A DNA stretch of 64,000 bases, from positions 122,078 to 186,077 of the forward strand of contig JAGVSM010003760.1 of assembly GCA_022494885.1 (NCBI GenBank). Reading direction: 5' to 3'. The notes beneath the pieces were generated by a model. That model ran no database searches. It saw only the letters and a list, made by a program, of their open reading frames with translations, and was not told where the DNA came from. Every line of letters starts with the position of its first letter. The first letter of the stretch is position 1. The position numbers and the translations under genes were made by a program. Source of the stretch: Micrasema longulum (taxonomy: Eukaryota > Arthropoda > Insecta > Trichoptera > Brachycentridae). This document shows positions 1-10,419 of this stretch, one piece after another.

Positions 1-83
1 TTCTTTATCTCCGTCGTAATATTTTTTTCATGTATAAATTATTCATTATTTTACAAATGTCAATAATTCATGCTTTCTTCCCC

Positions 84-330
84 ATACACTGCGCAAATAT
101 TGCGAGCATCTTTGGCCTCTTTATTATCTCGATAGAACGCGAACAAAAAAAATTGTCGATAATGCTTACTATCATCCACTTGACATTCCATTTTGAAGGC
201 TTGTAATCAAATAAAATAAAATACATGTTTATGTAACGTAAAAGCAAACAAAATATCTTTTAGAGCGGAAAACTGTCTTTTGAATCACAGCCTTTAACAT
301 TTTTTAAAACTTGTTGTAACATTTTTAAAT
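84..330. repeat. Dispersed repeat I, copy 1
   Basis: This stretch is clearly similar to 12127-12340 in the same orientation. Shared landmarks, in order, are CGCAAATATTGCGAGCA, a GAAAATGCTTAC-like segment, TTGACATTCCATTTTGAAGG, and a run of Ts near the end. The core GCAAATATTGC is a small palindrome. No ORF or RT motif is visible, so this could be a non-autonomous element or a piece of an untranslated region. Its class is not known. Confidence 0.6.
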
Positions 331-890
331 TTAAAAATTACGTAGACAATTTATAACTGATAACACTTTATGAAGATAAAATAAAAAATATTCCTACAAA
401 AGAGTGAATAATGTATTTATATACATATTTTTATTTCGAACTGTTTGAAATGATTCCGTTTTTCTGTGTTAATTAATTTGAAATAAAAGAGGACAGTTAA
501 AATCACAAGACATATTTAAAATCCTTTGATAATGATTAAAAGTTTTTGCAAATAATAATTTCAGAGCATTTTTGTCATTTCGAAATGTCACCGAAGGGTG
601 AAATATTCATTTTCCCACCCGCTTTGGTGGAAAAATATAATTAAAGACAAACAGACGGGAGACCCCTTCTGAGAATCGAAAAATATGTTTCTCTACGATT
701 AATAATTAAAAAATAATAAGAAAAAATGATGTCGTAAAAGAAACACCCCCTTCTTAACCCTTTCTGTAAAAGACACCCTTAAAATCGTTATTTATTCCCG
801 ATGTTATGGCACATTTTGATTTGATACAGCGTTTCTCTTTTTCCTGCGTCCAGACGGAAGAAAAACACAGGTCTGTGCGTGTAAAAGAAC
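331..890. other. AT-rich stretch with nothing recognised
   Basis: No ORF, repeat partner or RNA structure was recognised. A locally GC-richer part near 590-680, with short G and C runs, looks like intron or spacer DNA. Confidence 0.4.
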
Positions 891-892
891 AA

Positions 893-1085
893 GAACCCTG
901 GACTAGTATTTGGACTCGATAGCTATTATTAGTTTTAAATTTAGTGAATACAAATAGTGTGAAGATTGGTGCGTTCGTTTCCCGTGATAAGGGTCCTATG
1001 TTTGTTTAATTGTTTATAAAATGGCGCAGCGTAAGACAGATCATCTTATCTTACATGTAACAAAATAATCAAGATGCACTGAAAT
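893..1085 (+). mobile_element. SINE D3, 3' part
   Basis: Positions 1021-1085 match the tail of the D3 SINE at 22315-22500 (AGCGTAAGAC, GATCATCTTA, TGTAACAAAA, AAGATGCACT in order). The CCCTGGACTAG block near 895 fits the D3 middle. The tRNA-like head is absent. Confidence 0.5.
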
Positions 1086-1224
1086 TAAAGTAATGTTAAT
1101 GTTTATGAAATATTTATTTTACACGGTTAATTGCGTTTTCTAGAATACAAGCAATAACAACATAAAATATATATTTCTGCATTATGATCTACTTTAACAA
1201 ATTACAATAGGGATGGAGAATACC

Positions 1225-1590
1225 TTAAATAGGGGAATATGGATGTCAAGGCATTTACAGGGCTTATGACTTGTCATTGGCTGGTTTAAGTGGCCACTTT
1301 ACGCACTGTGTAACATTTACAATTTTGACTATGTTTGAACATCCATATTTCTTCAATTGTTCCATTCGTTGATTTTAGTGAAGTTAAAGAGCTGAAACCT
1401 TTATTGTTGTGAAGAGATTCATCTGACTGAATTATTTCACATAATAGGCAACGCCTGAAAACAATTTTTCAATTTTTACACTTTTTCTTGGACCAGTTGG
1501 TTTCATTACATGTTAATCTTAATGACTCCCGAGGGGGTGAAATCCAGTCTTTTGTCTACGAACATTTGGACAAACTCAAATATTGTAATA
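1225..1590 (+). repeat. Foldback family A, arm plus inverted hairpin half
   Basis: The arm runs from GGGAATATGG through TTTACAGGGCTTATGACTTG, AAGTGGCCACTTTACGCACT, the GAGCTGAAACCTTTATT block and GGCAACGCCTGAAAACAAT. It then passes into an inverted hairpin half with GGTGAAATCCAGTC and GGACAAACTCAAA. The copy mixes A1 and A2 features. A 76-codon ORF at 1488-1718 only spans its end and the next repeat and is not a gene. Confidence 0.8.
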
Positions 1591-1607
1591 ATCTACTTTG
1601 TTTCTTT

Positions 1608-1905
1608 TTTCACATCTGCTCCAAGGTGGAGCATGTGAATATCACCAGACGCTTCCAGGAAGTTCTATCGTCAGCCAGCGTCTTGCCTCTTTCCACGTCA
1701 ATTAGTTCTGCAGAATAAAACCGATAGATTATCATTGACGGTCTTCAGGCCGGCGGGATCCCCGAGGTGTGAAGAAGAGGTAATTTACGTTTAGGTTCTC
1801 TTGAGGCATGAGCAGCACGTGCCCGAGTCAGGTCCACCGCCGTATCCTCAAAAAGCTCGTTATAGGAGACTGCTGCGTCCGTTCTCGGACTTCAATGTTA
1901 GTTAC
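1608..1905 (-). mobile_element. RTE-2-like LINE, 3' coding fragment
   Basis: The minus strand matches the + copies at 37735-38055 and 47450-47935. Landmarks are a GGACGCAGCAGTCTCCTATA segment, a GGGCACGTGCTGC block (the LGHVLRMP region of RTE-like proteins), a GACGATAGAACTTCCTGGAA segment (DDRTSW) and a final GGAGCAGATGTG. Several stops and frame breaks make it a pseudogene. It is GC-richer than its surroundings. Confidence 0.65.
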
Positions 1906-1959
1906 TTAATCAAACACAATTGAGACACACAAATAGACGCGCAGCAAAAACTGCAATCA

Positions 1960-2809
1960 GATTTTAATCAAGTTTTAAGATGGTCACATGATTAAAGCCT
2001 AACAATAAATACAAAAAAAACGAAAGCGTTACACATTAAGTCCCCATATAATAGACCAAAAGAAGATTAATTAATAAATGCACACACTCATGAATGTTTG
2101 CATAACAATCTACAAGACAGCAAATGCACAAAAAAAGATTATGTATCAAAATATGAATATTTCGGTATTATTATAGATTCCACTTTTAATTAGGAAAAAC
2201 AGGCAAAAACAGTTTGCAATAAGTTAAAAGTTTGCTTACTTAACATGTACCATTTAATACCATACCCAGTGCTGAGACTAGTTTACTTGGGGCTAGTTGA
2301 CCCAAAAATTCAATATGAATCAAGAATATGGGGACTAAGTTTCAAATCTTATACCGACAGAGTATTGAACCCACAAGTACTTATTTTAAAAACTATCGTA
2401 CCTGCAGAAATAATGATTGAGGCCAAAGACAACGATAAAATATTATTTGGTTATGTTAACGTTTTGCCAATTAACGAACAATGTTAGTATAAGATAATGA
2501 CAGATCATTTCTTCGATTGCAGTTTTAAATCCAAAGTTACCCTCCAGATCGTGACCCGACAAGTATCGGCACAGCAACCACGACAGAAGTACTACTATGG
2601 AGATAAAACAATGGGGAGTGTAGTACCAAAACTGTATAATTTAATACCAACTGAAAATCGTGAGGAAAAAAAAATAAATTCATTTTTTTTAAAAGTCAAA
2701 AATTTATTGAAAACAGCAAGTGAAACTTGAGAGTGCACAAAAATATATTTTATTCTTCATTTATTATTAAAATATGGACTTGCCTTTTATAAATTAAAAA
2801 AAAAAAATA
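1960..2809 (+). mobile_element. Jockey-like LINE, C-terminal RT pseudogene with poly(A) tail
   Basis: Three readable blocks follow each other in shifted frames: YLGIIIDST-like residues near 2150-2190, MYHLIPYPVLRLVYLGLVDP from 2245, and a block from 2497 containing LQIVTRQVSAQQPRQ and VVPKLYNLIPTENREEKKI. These are typical of the thumb and C-terminal part of non-LTR reverse transcriptases (fold after the YADD motif, then the conserved 'KLYN.IP' tail). The copy is 5'-truncated before the catalytic motif. A short untranslated tail ends in an 11-base A run near 2799-2809, so it is a dead retroposed copy in + orientation. The exact clade is uncertain. Confidence 0.7.
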
Positions 2810-2910
2810 GTGTTACCCGCAGACAAGTTTCAGCTTTGCGAGAACAAAAATACAAATTTGTATGTAACATATTTGTAAATAAAACTTATTTGTAAGTTGT
2901 GAAACTTATT

Positions 2911-3370
2911 TGTAACAGAGAGGGAAAACATTTTCGAGAAGGGAATATGGAAGTTTAGGCATTTACAGGGCTTATGACCTGTCATCGGCTATTTAAGTGG
3001 CCACTTTACACACTGTGTAACATTCACCGTTCTGTCCATGTTTGAACATCCATATTTCCTCAACTCTTCCATCTGTTGACTTTTGTGAAGTAAAAGAGCT
3101 GAAACCTTTATCACGTGGGTGAGATTCATCCGGCTGAACCAAATCACCTACTAGGCAACGCCTGAAAACAATTTTCCAATTTTGATAATTCTTCTTTTAC
3201 CAGGTAGTCAACTCAGCAATGTTTGAGTATGTCCAAATGCTTGCCGACTGGCCGGATTTCCTCCCTAGGGAGTTTTCCTCTTTGTTGAAATAAATTTAAA
3301 AATGAATAACTCCCTAGGGAGGAAATCCAGCCAGTCTGCAAGCATTTGGACATACTCAAACATTGTTGTA
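2911..3370 (+). repeat. Foldback family A1, arm plus complete hairpin
   Basis: This is the clearest A1 copy. It starts at AACAGAGAGGGAAAACATTT, continues through GGCATTTACAGGGCTTATGA, GTGGCCACTTTACACACTGT, ACTCTTCCATCTGTTGACTT, GAGATTCATCCGGCTGAACC and GGCAACGCCTGAAAACAATT, and ends in a 58-bp inverted repeat (3217-3274 and 3308-3365). No protein is encoded. The structure suggests a non-autonomous foldback DNA element, but no transposase or sure target duplication was seen. Confidence 0.85.
3217..3365. repeat. 58-bp inverted repeat (hairpin) of family A1
   Basis: The left arm 3217-3274 and right arm 3308-3365 are complementary at 56 of 58 positions by eye, around a 33-base loop. Each arm carries the palindrome CTCCCTAGGGAG. 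Half-hairpins of the same sequence flank other A copies, such as 14542, 17482, 50258 and 58436. Confidence 0.9.
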
Positions 3371-3384
3371 TAAATAAAACTTAA

Positions 3385-3720
3385 AACCACCTTATGCCTA
3401 ATATTATCTTGAAGCAATCACTCTCAAAACTCAGAAGTTAGGCGTATTGAGTGTTTTGACAATAAATCCTGTCCTGACCCCATCAGCTTCTCTATAATGG
3501 GCAGAATATTGAGATATTTGGCAGGTTTAAATACTAAGGAGTTTAAATAACTGAAGATGATGGCACGTACAAAGAGCTCGCAATCCGCTTAGGAATTACT
3601 GGAGCAACTTTTAATACGGTGCGTGTTGTCTAAAACTCTAGTCTATACTCGATCAAAACGAAATGCAGATTATAAAACTCTTATATAATACCAGTATTCT
3701 TATATGGGTGCGAATCTTGG
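3385..3720 (+). mobile_element. RTE-2-like LINE fragment
   Basis: Near 3645-3720 the sequence reads, with one stop, as a 'K-C-R-L-x-x-x-x-I-I-P-V-F-L-Y-G-C-E-S-W' motif. That is the signature after the RT thumb in RTE-like and related non-LTR elements. The same motif occurs at 47460-47550 in the RTE-2 copy there. The CAATCACTCTCAAAACTCAG stretch near 3417 recurs at 37700-37730. The fragment stops abruptly at 3721, where an RTE-1 3' end begins on the other strand. Confidence 0.6.
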
Positions 3721-4830
3721 CAACAACAACAACAACAATAACAAACCATCACGCCGTTTCCCCGTAGGGGTAGGCAGAGAGAATAGAACGCCATAACATA
3801 ACAGATAGAACGTCAATATATTGCTGCTCTTACTATAATGTCGTGTCATTAATTTTGAAGATGTTTTTTAAATTGACCTAAATTTAAATTTACTGTCTTA
3901 TATTTCACTTAAAGATTCTTCTCATTGTTTCTTTGAATCCTTTAAAATAAATATGTGTATATTTTTGTTTTTCCTTTTTTTTTTTAAATGTTATTACTAT
4001 TTTATTTTATTTTTACATCTGAGCATGTTTTTCATTCTTTATTTCAATTCTTAATTTTAATTACTCTTACAAATTTTTTCATCTTTAATATTATTTCCAT
4101 TTGTAAATACTCACTACAAACTACAAACCTTAAAATATTTTTTTTTCCCTTAAATTTTAATTTTTAAACAACTTTCATTTATGTTTTCTTTTTCCTTCTC
4201 TTTTTTATACTTTCATAATTAACCTTACATTTAATTGCTTTTGAATATGGAGACTTCACTGGTCCATTAGAATTAAGTCCAATTGTGTAAAATATTAAAC
4301 TTTGTAACTGTACTGTATGTTTCCTGAATAAAAGAAAATAAAAAAAATAAATAAAAAAATAACAGTCTATCTTGGCATACAGACCTCGCTTCCTCTACAT
4401 TCATACATCTTCTTATGCGCGCACGCCGATTATTCCCACTTTTGACATGTCCATCTTCAAGTATTTGATGGACCTGATCGTGCCATGTCTTTCTCGGTCT
4501 TCCTCGTTTTCTGCATCCATCAACATTTGCATCGTAGATCCTTTTAGCCGTTTTTTCGCCGTCCATTCGCTCTACATGTCCAAACCAACGCAGCACCCCT
4601 TTCTTGATTCTGTCACAGCCTTACACACTTCACGGATCTCGACATTTGTGCACCTATCATACATCGTTTTACCACACATTCGTCTGAGGGATCGCATTTC
4701 GACAGCATTAAACCTACTTTCATCATTATTTTTCCAATTCCATACTTCGCTCCCATACATTAGAGTTGGAACTGATCCAAATCTTGGCACCTTCCCAAAA
4801 CTCAAAACACCAATATAATCTGTTCTCTTC
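3721..4830 (-). mobile_element. RTE-1 LINE 3' part, split by a later insertion
   Basis: Minus-strand RTE-like C-terminus. The reading frames at 4273-4596 and 4572-4832 contain PTLMYGSEVWNW, RFNAVEMRSLRRMCG, MLRWFGHVERM, KRGRPRKTWHDQVHQI and MNVEEARSVCQDR in order. These are the usual landmarks of the C-terminal region of endonuclease/reverse transcriptase proteins of RTE-like non-LTR retrotransposons. The 3' untranslated end, with CCCTACGGGGAAACGGCGTG on the minus strand and a (GTT)n tail, lies at 3721-3804. Positions 3805-4358 are a separate insertion. One frame break separates the two ORFs, and the 5' end is lost near 4800, so it is not functional. Confidence 0.8.
3805..4358 (+). mobile_element. 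LINE 3' end inserted in RTE-1, with 7-bp target duplication
   Basis: The insert is AT-rich and ends in an A-rich tail with AATAAAAG and A runs. ATAACAG occurs on both sides (3798-3804 and 4359-4365). The RTE-1 sequence reads straight across once the insert and one ATAACAG are removed. Near 4265 there is TCCATTAGAATTAAGTCC, comparable to other insect LINE 3' ends (see 35150-35345). No coding part remains. Confidence 0.7.
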
Positions 4831-4834
4831 AAAT

Positions 4835-5640
4835 TACGAAATTCGGTAATAGAATCATTACTTTCTTGGGCAATAAAGTTATGGTATCTAACGGAGACTG
4901 ATGTTTATCAACAGTCACAAGATTATCTAGGGATTCAGTTACTTGCGAACATTTGTTAAATCCAAAAACAAGTTAAAGAATTACCTGATTACAGTTTTTC
5001 GTGAAATTAAATGGTTTTCGAATGTTCATCCTACACATATTCAGAATTGCGTTCGCACGAGATGTGGTATTATTATTAATTAATTATTCTTCTGAAGAAT
5101 ATATCATTTTTAAATATTGTAATCTCCCACTTTTACAAATTTGGCGGAGGGGTAATTAATGCAAAGATCCATTACCACGTCACAATGTTGTTCATTATGC
5201 GGCGTCTGGTAGACATGATTATTTTGTAAATTCTCCGATCGTCGGACTACACCAGCGTATGGAGAAATTGATATGTTTCGTTTTCCACTGTCAGTTTTTA
5301 GAAATAAAATTCTTTCGGCGATAAAATCAAAATAACTTACAGTATTTGAATGCGGTAAAAATCACCGAATTTTGGTAGTGTACTTACCAAAAATAATACC
5401 TACGGTTAAATTAATTTTTTTGCCTTGAACGGTTTTAGTTTTTAAAAGTATTTTATTATGTACCTACCTAAGTTTGTGTTAAATTTTATCATTGTTTATT
5501 TACAAAGCATAATTTAATTTATTAAAAACGTGGCAATTTATCAAATTTACATATAATTTTTGGAATGAAAGGCTTGAATTGCAATTTTGTACGTGTCATG
5601 TAAAAGCCCTCTGGGTGAATAAAGTTTTATGTCTGGTTAT
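4835..5640. other. Unassigned AT-rich stretch
   Basis: No convincing coding or repeat match was found. The GC-richer part 5130-5290 contains short unique sequence. Nothing can be named. Confidence 0.3.
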
Positions 5641-5644
5641 TCTT

Positions 5645-5710
5645 AAAACTGCTAGATATAGAAAAATGGGTAACTGGTCATATAAAATTATTAAAAAACA
5701 TTTAATTAAG
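5645..5710 (+). repeat. Element E terminal fragment
   Basis: AGATATAGAAAAATGGGTAA and the following TGGTCATATAAA and AACATTTAATTAAG resemble the downstream half of element E at 13760-13805. The hammerhead-like core is missing. Confidence 0.4.
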
Positions 5711-5714
5711 TATC

Positions 5715-6050
5715 ATTAATAAATTAATAATAATAATATAAACATGCGCATACGTATATTGAAAAGTTGCAATGGATTTTGTTTTACTGTACCTACAAAC
5801 TCAAAATATTTTGCACAGCTTGCCCAGCACATGCCGCACACCGCATCTGAGGACATTATTCTCCTTGGTGGTACACGGAAACTTTGCTCGTAGGCGAACG
5901 AGAAAAGCTGCCCGAAGGAGCTCTCTGTAATTTGATAGCCTTAACACCTTTGTGCTGGAAGAAGGCAATCCAGTAAATAATAATATGCATTTCATAACAT
6001 TGAGATAAGAGGAAAGTAAATTTTTCACTGACTGTGATTAAATTGATTAG
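5715..6050. other. Unassigned stretch
   Basis: A 75-codon minus ORF at 5801-6028 has no recognisable domain. It may belong to the untranslated end of the R1-like element next to it. Confidence 0.3.
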
Positions 6051-6054
6051 ACAT

Positions 6055-6980
6055 GATCAATTCGCCAAAATGATAACAAAACGTCATAAAAGCTTTGAAT
6101 TTATTTGGAAGCCACCAGATCTGTATATCCTAAAGTGCCTATAACAGGGCCATGGATAGTAGCAAGAAGCTCCATTTGGTTATCATAGAGAGGGAGAAAT
6201 AGACAAAACCACAGCATGTGTTCAAAAAATTAATTAAGATATCCGTAGCAGCACGAAGAGGAATCAACAATATTAAAAATAAATATTTTTTCATTACATT
6301 TACGATGGCCTGATAAAAATTGCGTAGTCTAGTTATCGAGGATAACCAAAAAAGATTTTAAGCGTTGATGGATTAAAGGAAAAAAATAAAGGTAAGCCTC
6401 TCTGAAGGAGAAGATTCGCATTGTGATTGGCAAGCATCAAGAAGAAAAAATAAAGATATCATATTTTTTTAATATCCGATTAAGACATTCCTTCAGTTAG
6501 GAGTAGATGGACGCCATCAATAACAGAGGAATGCTTTCTTTTAAACTGGATATTTGCGAATCGTCGCTGGACCTCCAGATCTAATGGGACAAGCCCGTTA
6601 GACCTGGGAGTGCATCCGTCAAGCATGGCTAGAAAGATAGCTCTTTAGCAAGAGCCAGGAGAGGTTGCCTTTGTTCGCTTAAAATAATTTCATTGGTGAG
6701 CCCAACAGCCAGCTGCATAGCGCACAATGCCTAAGAAAATGGAATTATAATCAACGGTTGAAGTTTCAAAAGACAACCTCTAGCTCTGGCCAAGCGTGCA
6801 ACTTTGTGAAAAGCCATATTTTCTAAATTCACAGCTTTCCTGGCATCGGAAGTGTAAAACAAATTTCTTTCGAGGTTTGAAACTGAATTTAAATCTCGAA
6901 TAGAAGTGCCCAGAAATTTGATAAATGAAGGACACACAAGATTGCCTTTGGAAAAAATTGGGTTTTTCGAGGAGTAAATA
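6055..6980 (-). mobile_element. R1-clade-like LINE, C-terminal RT pseudogene
   Basis: Read on the minus strand, the pieces in order include LVPLDLEVQRRF (the 'VLAG.PPLDLEV' region after the RT domain), QFLSGHRKCN (the 'FLTGHGNF' region), and MELLATIHGPVIG followed by DLVASK near the C-terminus. These motifs, their spacing and the conserved ending are characteristic of R1-type non-LTR elements, which in arthropods include ribosomal- and telomere-targeted families. Multiple stops and frameshifts break the frame. The catalytic RT and endonuclease parts are missing. Nothing shows rDNA or telomeric repeats next to it, so this is a dispersed, decayed copy. Confidence 0.65.
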
Positions 6981-6999
6981 TTTTGTAAAATAAATATTA

Positions 7000-7344
7000 C
7001 GTATTATTTCAAAACGATGGTTTGCCACATTTTATTTGCGATAAAATATCGAGATTCGGTATGTTTCGTTTTTTTCGTGAGTCGAAATTCGTACAATGAG
7101 TCGATAAACAGACACAGAGACGAACAATGGTAGCCGTTTTTTATTTAACCCTTTCCCTATTGTAAGGGAATAATGAGAAAATAAATTATTTAAAATTGGA
7201 GTTTGCCGAACGGGCGGGGTGGGGTTGGTCTGAAGAAAAAAGGGAACTGTAAAAAAAGCGAAGATTGCTTTAGGTGACACAGGGTTGAATAAGGATACTA
7301 AATTTTGTGTAAAAACAAATATTTTAATAAAATATTCCCCATTT
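7000..7344. other. Unassigned stretch
   Basis: Contains a G-rich segment (CGGGCGGGGTGGGGTTGG near 7213). No repeat partner or credible exon was seen. Confidence 0.3.
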
Positions 7345-7390
7345 AAGAGGAAATTTTGAATTCCAGGCATTTATATGGCTTATGATAGAG
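7345..7390 (+). repeat. Short family A fragment
   Basis: AGGCATTTATATGGCTTATG corresponds to the AGGCATTTACAGGGCTTATG part of the A arm. The copy ends at once on the right. Confidence 0.4.
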
Positions 7391-7454
7391 TGTTTTTGAC
7401 TCAATGGATGCTCTCAGGTAAATATTATGGAAAGGAAAAGAGTGGAGACGAGTC

Positions 7455-7615
7455 TATCGTAGTGTGTTAGTTATCGCGTTCCGCTGCCATGCTTGAGGTC
7501 TTTAGTTAGATTCCCGATAAGGTCAACACGAAATATTTGTTTAAAATATAATTATGAATTAAAATATTTAATTGTCCCTGGACGGGCGCCTAAAACGTAA
7601 GATGACAAAACATGC
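7455..7615 (+). mobile_element. SINE D3, decayed full-length copy
   Basis: A tRNA-like head (TAGTGTGTTAGTTATCGCGT, then GAGGTCTTTAGTTAGATTCC as a decayed B box) is followed by GAAATATTTGTTTAAAAT and GTCCCTGGACGGGC plus AACGTAAGATG. This is the same order as in the D3 copies at 12855-13565 and 22315-22500. Substitutions are frequent, so it is an old copy. Confidence 0.5.
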
Positions 7616-7751
7616 TGCTTTTACTAATTCAGATCCTTGTGCAATATCAGGCGCGGTCGGTGAAAAATATTTTTAGAAAAAATACGCATTGTTTTGAAAG
7701 GGATGAAAATATGAATTAATGTGAGATCATTGTGAATGCAGATATTCTGAC

Positions 7752-8005
7752 CAACGATGTTTTGAGCATTTCTAAATGTTTTTAGACAGGTTGGATTTCA
7801 ATTAATTTAGATCTAAATAACGCCCTAGAAAAGAAATCGAGCCTGTTTAGAAAAATTTGGACATACGCACAAAATTAAAGGATAAACTAACTAGTATAAG
7901 AAGAAAAACTAAAGTTTAGAAATTGTTTTCAAGTGTTGCCCATTTGGTGAATTGGTTCAGCCGGATGAATCTCACCCACATGATATAGGCTTCAGTTCTA
8001 ATTTT
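7752..8005 (-). repeat. Foldback family A, hairpin plus part of minus arm
   Basis: Positions 7752-7880 are an imperfect inverted repeat (TTTTGAGCATTTCTAAATG against the complement of TTAGAAAAATTTGGACATAC). They are followed by the minus-strand A arm: TTTTCAAGTGTTGCCCATTT, GGTTCAGCCGGATGAATCTC, ACCCACATGATA. Confidence 0.65.
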
Positions 8006-8029
8006 CTTCTAAAAAAATTATCTCTCTGT

Positions 8030-8400
8030 TGCTACAAATTTAGAAGATATTCCGATTTATGTAAAAGAGTTTGTGTTTCTAGGAATTCATGTTTACTAGG
8101 GATGGAAAGACTGAGAAAGATATCGAAAAGAGGGTGAGTGCCGGGAACAGAGTGAACGGTGTTAAACAGTTTTTTTTTGCACTAGGCAAAATTAGAAGTT
8201 CGCATACCAACGGATGAACGAAGGCTGTATAAATGTAGAGATCTGTATGTTATGTAAGACAAGCATTATTGACAACATCATGAGAGAAGCTCTGCGTTGG
8301 TTTGGACATCTACAGCAAATGAATTTGCGGCAAGAGTCTTGAAGGACGCAGAAAATGACAAGAAAGTCATGTAATGCCTAAAACTAACAAAAAGATGGAC
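8030..8400 (+). mobile_element. RTE-1-like LINE pseudogene
   Basis: With frame corrections the sequence shows EFVFLGIH, then DGKTEKDIEKRVSAGNRVNG-like residues (GGATGGAAAGACTGAGAAAG onward), and near 8280 an LRWFGHLQQMN block. These are the 'FVYLGS..TRDGK...DIERRVNAGN' and 'MLRWFGHVERM' motifs seen in RTE-1. Stops and gaps make it non-functional, and the 3' end is poorly kept. Confidence 0.6.
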
Positions 8401-8499
8401 AAGTCATAACGCTGAAATATACAGAAATAATCTCAACATGAGGGAATATGAATACTACTCATTGCAGTACAAATCATTGTTCCTTTTAGATATGCTTGG

Positions 8500-8860
8500 T
8501 ATTGTGGAGAACATCACCATCAAGCCGTGAAGTTGACTCATTCATACAGTATCACAAGTTTGCGGGCCAGAATGAGCATTGGCTTGCTTATGATGGCCTT
8601 TAAACTTCTGAACGGTTTAATTTATAATCCCAACAATTTGGAGATCAAAAAAGTTATTTACACTAAGAAACTATTTAAGAGCTTGGCAACACATACCATT
8701 TGTTTTTTCTGAATGCAGGACAAATTTATCCTTGATGATGCCTGTGGGGAGAATAATTGGTCTGTTGAACAGCCTACCGAGAAAGGTGGATCTTTTCCAT
8801 ACTGGTTACTGATTACCAGTTTTAGACTCTTTCTTTCTTACCAAGTATCATAATGTATAT
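8500..8860 (+). mobile_element. Jockey/R1-type LINE (LINE-J), C-terminal fragment
   Basis: Two blocks in different frames are seen: SLRARMSIGLLMMAFKLLNG (from 8560), then CRTNLSLMMPVGRIIGLLNS (from 8713) and VDLFHTG. The pattern 'RTNL...MPVGR...LN......DLFH' is shared with the LINE-J copies at 19321-19865 and 53650-54830. A single frameshift separates the halves. Confidence 0.65.
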
Positions 8861-10415
8861 AGTGACTTACCCATATTTGCTTACGTTTGTTTTCTTTATG
8901 TTGAACCATAACAATATAATGAACTTTTATCCTTAAAATGTATGTTCATTGTAACTCGAGATACTTGTGCAGAAAGCAGCCAGCCATAGAAAAGTGAAAC
9001 TGAGAAAATAGCACCTTTGTGAAAAGAGTGAATAATAAAATTTACACAACAGTTGGATGTTTTTGATTTTGACAAACGATAAACAATGAATACAATAGTT
9101 GTTTTTATAATACAAACAAGAACATAATTATGTATTTGACCAGTTTTAACGATTTTTAAAGTTAATTAAGAGTTTTCTGGTTCTGTGGGTGTTATCTACA
9201 AATGGAAAAAAGCCATTTTTGTGATCGGCACTATTTTCAGAAGGTAAATATCGCAGTTTTTGTATGAAAACGGCCCGGTTGTTTTTAGCAGGACTTAAAA
9301 TTGACCCTACTGCACCCGATAACACCAATACCTCATTTTAACAAAGAGTTGGACTAGCTGTTTTCTGCATAACTACCATTAATTGGCAGTAGTGCTGTAC
9401 TGTACGTTTCAATAAACATTGAAATCATTAAATACCAGAAAACAACATCATAACATTTAATAAAAAAAGGACAAATCCAGAAAAGTGACTTAACTGACTT
9501 TTTGCCGTAGTTTTAATATTTATTTTGTTTTTGTAAGAAGAAGTTTTCGAATATTTCTGTTTTATAATTTATTATAAAGGTATTAAACATGCTTTGTTTC
9601 TTCATTTTCTTTATATATATTATAATTCATATGTTGTATACTTTGTATTATTAGATTTTTTTAAATATATAATACAACTAAGTGCAGCCCTGGTGAGAGC
9701 AAATATCACAAGGGGGTAGAAAAAACTGAGAAGTGAAAGAAAAAATAAAATAAAAGACAAATAAATTAATATTCCGTCATTCTTAGAAATGGAAAATTAC
9801 AATTGGGCACAGAACAAACCTACCCCGGTCTCATTCAACCCCTTCGCGGGGTGGCAATGGGGGTGAAGGGGCGCAAAACCACCCCTTTATATCGGCGCAG
9901 ATTTGTTTTATTGTTTTTACAGCTACTCTCCGGATTTTTTTGTTGATAATGATAAAAAATTAATGGAGGCAGAGAATTACTGTAAAAGTGGAAAATATTA
10001 AAAAGCGGTTGTTATATTTTACGGCACTGAACGAAGGCTTTTTTAACACATTCAAACAGAAGAAAATGGTAACGTAGCCTTTTATTTTTACAGTATGTTA
10101 AATTTTTCCTGATGTTATTTCGGGTATTTTATTTGAGTTGTTTTAAGGCAGATAGAGTGGCCAGGAGAGTTTTTGTGGATATCATATTCTTCAACTAGGA
10201 AGCGAACGTTCAAATTCCGTATGAAATGTCACTAACTGAATATTTACAATGCGTTTCTCCTTTCTCCTCCCTATTTCCTTCCCTATTAAGCCCCTTTTCT
10301 CTTCATCGTAAAGCTAAAATATTTAGTTCATTTTTATTTCTTGACCAACGTACGTGTTTAAAAATATTTTGTTAAATGATGAAAATATTATAATATACCC
10401 AAAATATCAAAATTG
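8861..10415. other. Long unassigned AT-rich stretch
   Basis: Positions 9570-9640 resemble part of LINE F (GGTATTAAACATGCTTTGTT compared with GGTGCTAAACTTGCTTTGTT near 29277). A GC-richer patch lies at 9800-9900. A 60-codon minus ORF at 9146-9328 has no recognised domain. The rest holds nothing identified. Confidence 0.35.
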
Positions 10416-10419
10416 GTTG

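Noticed and set aside
3721..3745. CRISPR-like short repeats (CAACAACAA and GTTGTTGTT tracts)
   Set aside because: These are trinucleotide tails of RTE-1 copies with no spacers, and the genome is eukaryotic.
6055..6980. rDNA-targeted R1 insertion
   Set aside because: The protein motifs are R1-like, but no ribosomal RNA sequence flanks the copy.
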